A DNA stretch of 25,672 nucleotides from Syntrophaceae bacterium UBA6112 (GTDB lineage Bacteria > Desulfobacterota > Syntrophia > Syntrophales > UBA5619), in the NCBI GenBank assembly GCA_002423465.1, contig DIWG01000041.1, forward strand, positions 7,147-32,818, written 5' to 3'. Shown here one piece after another: positions 22,723-25,672 of the stretch. The notes beneath the pieces were generated by a model that worked only from the letters and a program-made list of their open reading frames with translations, was not told the DNA's origin and made no database searches. The stretch's first letter is position 1, and every line of letters starts with the position of its first letter. A program made the position numbers and the translations under genes.

Positions 22723-24033
22723 TTACGATAGGAACCTTTCCAGGAACCTGACCCACTTGCAGTCCCCGCAGAAGTCGAGGGTCCGGTAAGCGGGGTTGAT
22801 CCTGTCCGCGGGAAAATAAATCGACAGACCACAGGTCCCCCGGACCTCCTTACCGATCTTCCCCTGGAGGAGGATCGCCCTTCCCTTCCCGGCCTTTAGA
22901 GCTGTGATGACATCGTCCGCCTTGGCCCGGAGATCGGCGCCGGCCTTTTTCCGGAGATTCCTGGCGAAGCAGGCCAGATCGATGTAGTTGTCGTCATAAA
23001 ATCGGGGGCTCTGTCGCCAGGCGGCAGCGATGAGTTTGGCGTCAGTCCCGAGGGCGGCAAGAAGACATTCCGACAGGGCATCAACCATGGCCGTCATCTC
23101 TCCGATCCGGGCGACATCGAGGGCGGACTGCGTGACGGTCTCGTCCTTCCCTTTGTAGGAGAGGAGATAACTTTTGACGATCCACCGGGCGAGGGCAGTG
23201 GCGTCCTGGCGGGACCTGGCGGTCAGACGGGTCAGGATCTCGGCGTAGGGCCAGCCGTCGAAAGGCTCCTCGATCTCCGAGCCGACGATGACGTTCACGG
23301 ACTCCCGGAGCTGGTAGGCCACCTCGACCATGTTCATGAGGCAGGCGTCCATGCCGAGGAGGTCGATCTTCCGGCCGAGGAGCGCGCAGATCCCGGCGAG
23401 AACTACCCTCAGCTCGCGGTTGTCCAGGGCGTCACCGCCGGAAGTGTCGTCGTAACAGATGCTGCGGTGTTCCTTGGGGGCGGGGATGTTGACATGTTCC
23501 TGCGGGACGGGTTGCCGGAAAAGGCGCCTGCGCGGTTTTTTTTCTGCGGGACCGGCTGCCCTGCTCTTGGCATCCTCCCACCAGCCGCTGCCGTGGTTCC
23601 AGAGGATGAGGGCGTACCGGTCGGCCGGGTAGTTGTCCGCCGACCATTTGACGAAATCATAGAGGATCTGCGGGTCGCCGGTGTTGGTGTCGCCGAAACT
23701 TTCGATGCAGTCTTTCTTGAAACCGCCATCCCGGGTGATCCGGAAACGACGGGTGAGATTGTCCTCGATCCGGTCGAGCTGGACCAGGATATTGACGTCC
23801 TTCGTGGATCCCGCTCGGGCCATCTCGGCGATGTCCCGGAGGGCCGCACCGTCGAGGTTGTTGTCCCCGGCCATGTAGACCAGGAAGGTCCATTTTGCCT
23901 GGCCGGTTGCACTGCTGACGATCTTGCCGCTCACTCCGCCGACGACTGCCCTGTTCCCCTGAGACTCGCTTGCCATATCGCCGCTGGCAAGCTTGCCTAC
24001 CCCGATGCCCCTGTCACCCCCTGCTTTTTCCAT
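22723..24033 (-). CDS. Clostripain-family (C11) cysteine peptidase
   Basis: This 436-residue protein has the C11 catalytic pair: His147 in LWNHGSGWW and Cys231 in GMDACLMN, with the usual YMAGDNNLD start of the fold near residue 53 and the later GLSIYFP. Family members cut after Arg or Lys, and some mature by self-cleavage. No export signal is seen, and residues 1-45 are low in conservation. The basic insert between the two catalytic residues (KKPRRRLFRQP) could be a self-cleavage or linker region. The ATG at 24033 has ggagg five bases upstream and is preferred to 24057. Some bacterial caspase-like clan CD peptidases serve in defence, and this gene lies next to Thoeris, but a direct link is not shown. 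Confidence 0.87.
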   Translation of the reverse strand: MEKAGGDRGIGVGKLASGDMASESQGNRAVVGGVSGKIVSSATGQAKWTFLVYMAGDNNLDGAALRDIAEMARAGSTKDVNILVQLDRIEDNLTRRFRITRDGGFKKDCIESFGDTNTGDPQILYDFVKWSADNYPADRYALILWNHGSGWWEDAKSRAAGPAEKKPRRRLFRQPVPQEHVNIPAPKEHRSICYDDTSGGDALDNRELRVVLAGICALLGRKIDLLGMDACLMNMVEVAYQLRESVNVIVGSEIEEPFDGWPYAEILTRLTARSRQDATALARWIVKSYLLSYKGKDETVTQSALDVARIGEMTAMVDALSECLLAALGTDAKLIAAAWRQSPRFYDDNYIDLACFARNLRKKAGADLRAKADDVITALKAGKGRAILLQGKIGKEVRGTCGLSIYFPADRINPAYRTLDFCGDCKWVRFLERFLS

Positions 24034-24096
24034 GTGCGCCTCCGTTTTTGAATGCATAGTAGAAGCGCACGAAAGGAAAAGTCTAAGAACGGGGAC

Positions 24097-24118
24097 GTCT
24101 ATAGACGGAATAGACGGA
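24097..24118. promoter_or_regulatory. Palindrome and direct repeat in a spacer
   Basis: A perfect 10-base palindrome gtctatagac (24097-24106) overlaps a direct repeat of tagacgga (24102-24109 and 24111-24118). The position, 64 to 85 bases before the clostripain start, suits an operator or promoter element for that gene. Function is unproven. Confidence 0.3.
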
Positions 24119-24222
24119 GAATTTTCATTTCTGATGTGATGAGATATGAAACCGGTAGGTTAATTCTTTCACAATGAGGTGGAGAACGCAGGTCCAATTT
24201 GTTAATTTAGTGAATAGTGGAG

Positions 24223-24795
24223 TTAGGATATCCAGGAACTAAAGTTTTCGTATCCATTATCTGCAATCCAATCGTAAACTGACAACCAGTGCGAAAGCTG
24301 AAACCCCTTATTGCGGTTATCTATTGGCTGTTCGTTGATTTCGAAAGCGTCCAATTCTGGATAGTTGATCCATTTCTTGCCGTCCCATTCGCGGGGCGTT
24401 CCGTTTTTCCCGTCATCACTTATTACGAGTCCCAAGTAATCGAAAGGATTAGGGCCAAGCAGCTTAGTTTTTTTGTCTTTTCCGCTTATACCGTTAATGT
24501 GAACCCCGATTACTGAATTTCCTCTTTCGATGCTTTTGAAAATTTCATAGCGAACCCAAGGGCGAGCATAGGTATCTGTGCCAATCAGTACTGCTGTAAC
24601 GGTAGTATTTTCGAGCTCTGCATTGATCATTCTCTTCAATGCAAGCGGATTCTTCTTTCTTGCCTCTTCCCAAATCGAAGCATCAAAGTAACCAGCTTTT
24701 TCGGTACCTTCAATTAGATTGTGGTTTCGCACAACATTCGCACGAAAATCGATCACGTCTTGGTAATGAAATGCAAAGTAGACTCGTTTTGCCAT
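24223..24795 (-). CDS. thsB: Thoeris TIR-like protein ThsB
   Basis: This 190-residue protein is of the MTH538-type TIR-like fold. It opens VYFAFHYQDVIDFRANVVRNH and contains LIGTDTYARPWVRYEI, where Glu84 matches the catalytic Glu of TIR NAD-cleaving proteins. In Thoeris, ThsB senses phage infection and makes a cyclic ADP-ribose isomer that activates ThsA. The ATG is preceded by gaggg at a good distance and begins two bases after the ThsA stop, the usual thsA-thsB order. GC content is lower than in the clostripain, HU and cfa genes, consistent with a transferred defence module. The family call rests on characteristic motifs and on the neighbouring SIR2-SLOG gene. Confidence 0.88.
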   Translation of the reverse strand: MAKRVYFAFHYQDVIDFRANVVRNHNLIEGTEKAGYFDASIWEEARKKNPLALKRMINAELENTTVTAVLIGTDTYARPWVRYEIFKSIERGNSVIGVHINGISGKDKKTKLLGPNPFDYLGLVISDDGKNGTPREWDGKKWINYPELDAFEINEQPIDNRNKGFQLSHWLSVYDWIADNGYENFSSWIS

Positions 24796-24797
24796 AA

Positions 24798-25672
24798 TTA
24801 CCCTCGTTGTAGTTGTTTAATCAGGTTTTGAATTACGGAGATCAATTCTGGGGGCGCTATAGAACTGTCACCCAATTTTTTGAACTCATCGCGGAATGCC
24901 GGAGTGGCATTTGGATAAAACTTATCGAAATTGTCGCAAACTTCCTTCCACAGCGTTTGGGCCATGTAACCTGTAACTCCAATGGGAAGCGGCAGAACTC
25001 CGGCTTCAACGCACAAGTCAAACTCCTGCCTCATCCCGTCCGACGGAATAATTTTTTTTGTAGAATCGAGTTTGTTTCCATAAACGAAAATGGCAATTCC
25101 CGCATGCTCGATCATGGCTTTTCGGTATGCCGTCCATTGATCAGCGAGACTTACTCCGCCCGAAGCAATCTGTGGAAATGGGCGCATTAAAATATCCTCG
25201 TCAGAGATTGTCTTGCCTATATCGTTCAAGTAAGCAAGGGCACCATTGATGACTGATCCCCCGACTCCAAGCCCAAAACCCGTGATTATCCGGTTGTTAT
25301 TTGAAGCAATCTGCCTGCTTAACTCATGAAGAAATGATTGTGCATCTGTCGGTGACAAAGTCATATATTCATCAGCGGCACCTGAAATAAAAATCGATGA
25401 GCGCTTATAGCTGGCATTGATCTTCTCGAGCAATGCAGTGATGTCCTGGAAATCCTTCACGAGGACAGTTTGAATGCCAAAACGTTTTAAATCACAAATG
25501 AAGTAATGCTGCTTTAATTCACGATACTTAAATGAATCTTCGTCTTCATTAGCTAACTTCGCAACCCTGCGTTGAACGCAGTAATGGTGCCTTTGGTCTT
25601 TTTCATACTGAACTCTGACTCGGCTGAGAATATAGTCGATGTTCGGGTCACTAAAGCTAAAGCCCAAAAACA
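24798..25672 (-). CDS. thsA: Thoeris effector ThsA, C-terminal part (runs off window)
   Basis: The frame is open to the right edge of the window, so the 5' end is missing. The first visible residues, FLGFSFSDPNIDYILSRVR, are the typical end of a SIR2 NADase domain. After a helical linker comes a SLOG domain: IFISGAADEY, ITGFGLGVGGSVINGAL, and DGMRQEFDLCVEAGVLPLPIG, matching the nucleotide-signal-binding region of ThsA. The signal made by ThsB binds this domain and switches on NAD destruction by the SIR2 part, killing or arresting the infected cell. About 290 codons are visible out of an expected 480 or so. The catalytic SIR2 residues lie outside the window and cannot be checked here. Confidence 0.88.
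   Translation of the reverse strand, partial: FLGFSFSDPNIDYILSRVRVQYEKDQRHHYCVQRRVAKLANEDEDSFKYRELKQHYFICDLKRFGIQTVLVKDFQDITALLEKINASYKRSSIFISGAADEYMTLSPTDAQSFLHELSRQIASNNNRIITGFGLGVGGSVINGALAYLNDIGKTISDEDILMRPFPQIASGGVSLADQWTAYRKAMIEHAGIAIFVYGNKLDSTKKIIPSDGMRQEFDLCVEAGVLPLPIGVTGYMAQTLWKEVCDNFDKFYPNATPAFRDEFKKLGDSSIAPPELISVIQNLIKQLQRG

Overview
The window looks like a bacterial chromosome segment of moderate to high GC. Gene style and content (a cyclopropane synthase next to a radical SAM protein, a clostripain-family peptidase, an HU protein with a lysine-rich tail, tightly packed operons) would suit a Desulfobacterota-type (former deltaproteobacterial) anaerobe. That assignment is an impression and not a demonstrated fact. 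No rRNA, tRNA or CRISPR array was seen.

Positions 1-2517 hold no convincing gene. Positions 1-2019 are a GC-rich mosaic of long direct repeats built from many hairpins. Their loops are conserved between copies while their stems change on both sides, which suggests a structured repeat family. Positions 2020-2364 hold weaker related repeats, and 2365-2472 are nine consecutive degenerate 12-base repeats. A promoter follows that appears to give a leaderless message for a two-gene operon (2518-3380): a small unknown protein and a secreted micrococcal-type nuclease.

Positions 3592-17075 are a one-directional defence island of about 13.5 kb made of at least three modules. (1) A PLD-nuclease/SNF2-helicase fusion lies head to tail with an Eco57I-type adenine methylase carrying a C-terminal specificity region, forming a two-gene restriction-like system. 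(2) A metallo-beta-lactamase-fold protein overlaps a single polypeptide that fuses an E2-like domain, an E1-like adenylating domain and a JAB/JAMM isopeptidase. This is a complete ubiquitin-style conjugation and removal machine without a visible ubiquitin-like gene, followed by a small membrane protein and the stump of a second metallo-beta-lactamase gene. (3) An OLD-family ATPase/TOPRIM nuclease overlaps a short UvrD-like helicase, a Gabija-like pair. Base composition drops inside the 3' end of the methylase gene and stays lower through most of modules 2 and 3, which suggests piecemeal assembly by recombination.

Positions 17161-24033 run on the minus strand and look like ordinary chromosome. 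One likely operon reads metallo-beta-lactamase hydrolase, metallophosphoesterase, cyclopropane-fatty-acid synthase, radical SAM protein. Then come a small PLD nuclease, an HU-family protein with its own terminator, and a clostripain-family peptidase. At the right edge, also on the minus strand, is a Thoeris defence pair: a TIR-like ThsB and the C-terminal part of a SIR2-SLOG ThsA that runs out of the window. Two separate defence clusters therefore flank a 7-kb housekeeping-like block.

The most interesting candidate for a poorly described system is the MBL / E2-E1-JAB pair with its coupled membrane protein and broken second MBL gene. The structured repeat array at the left edge comes next.
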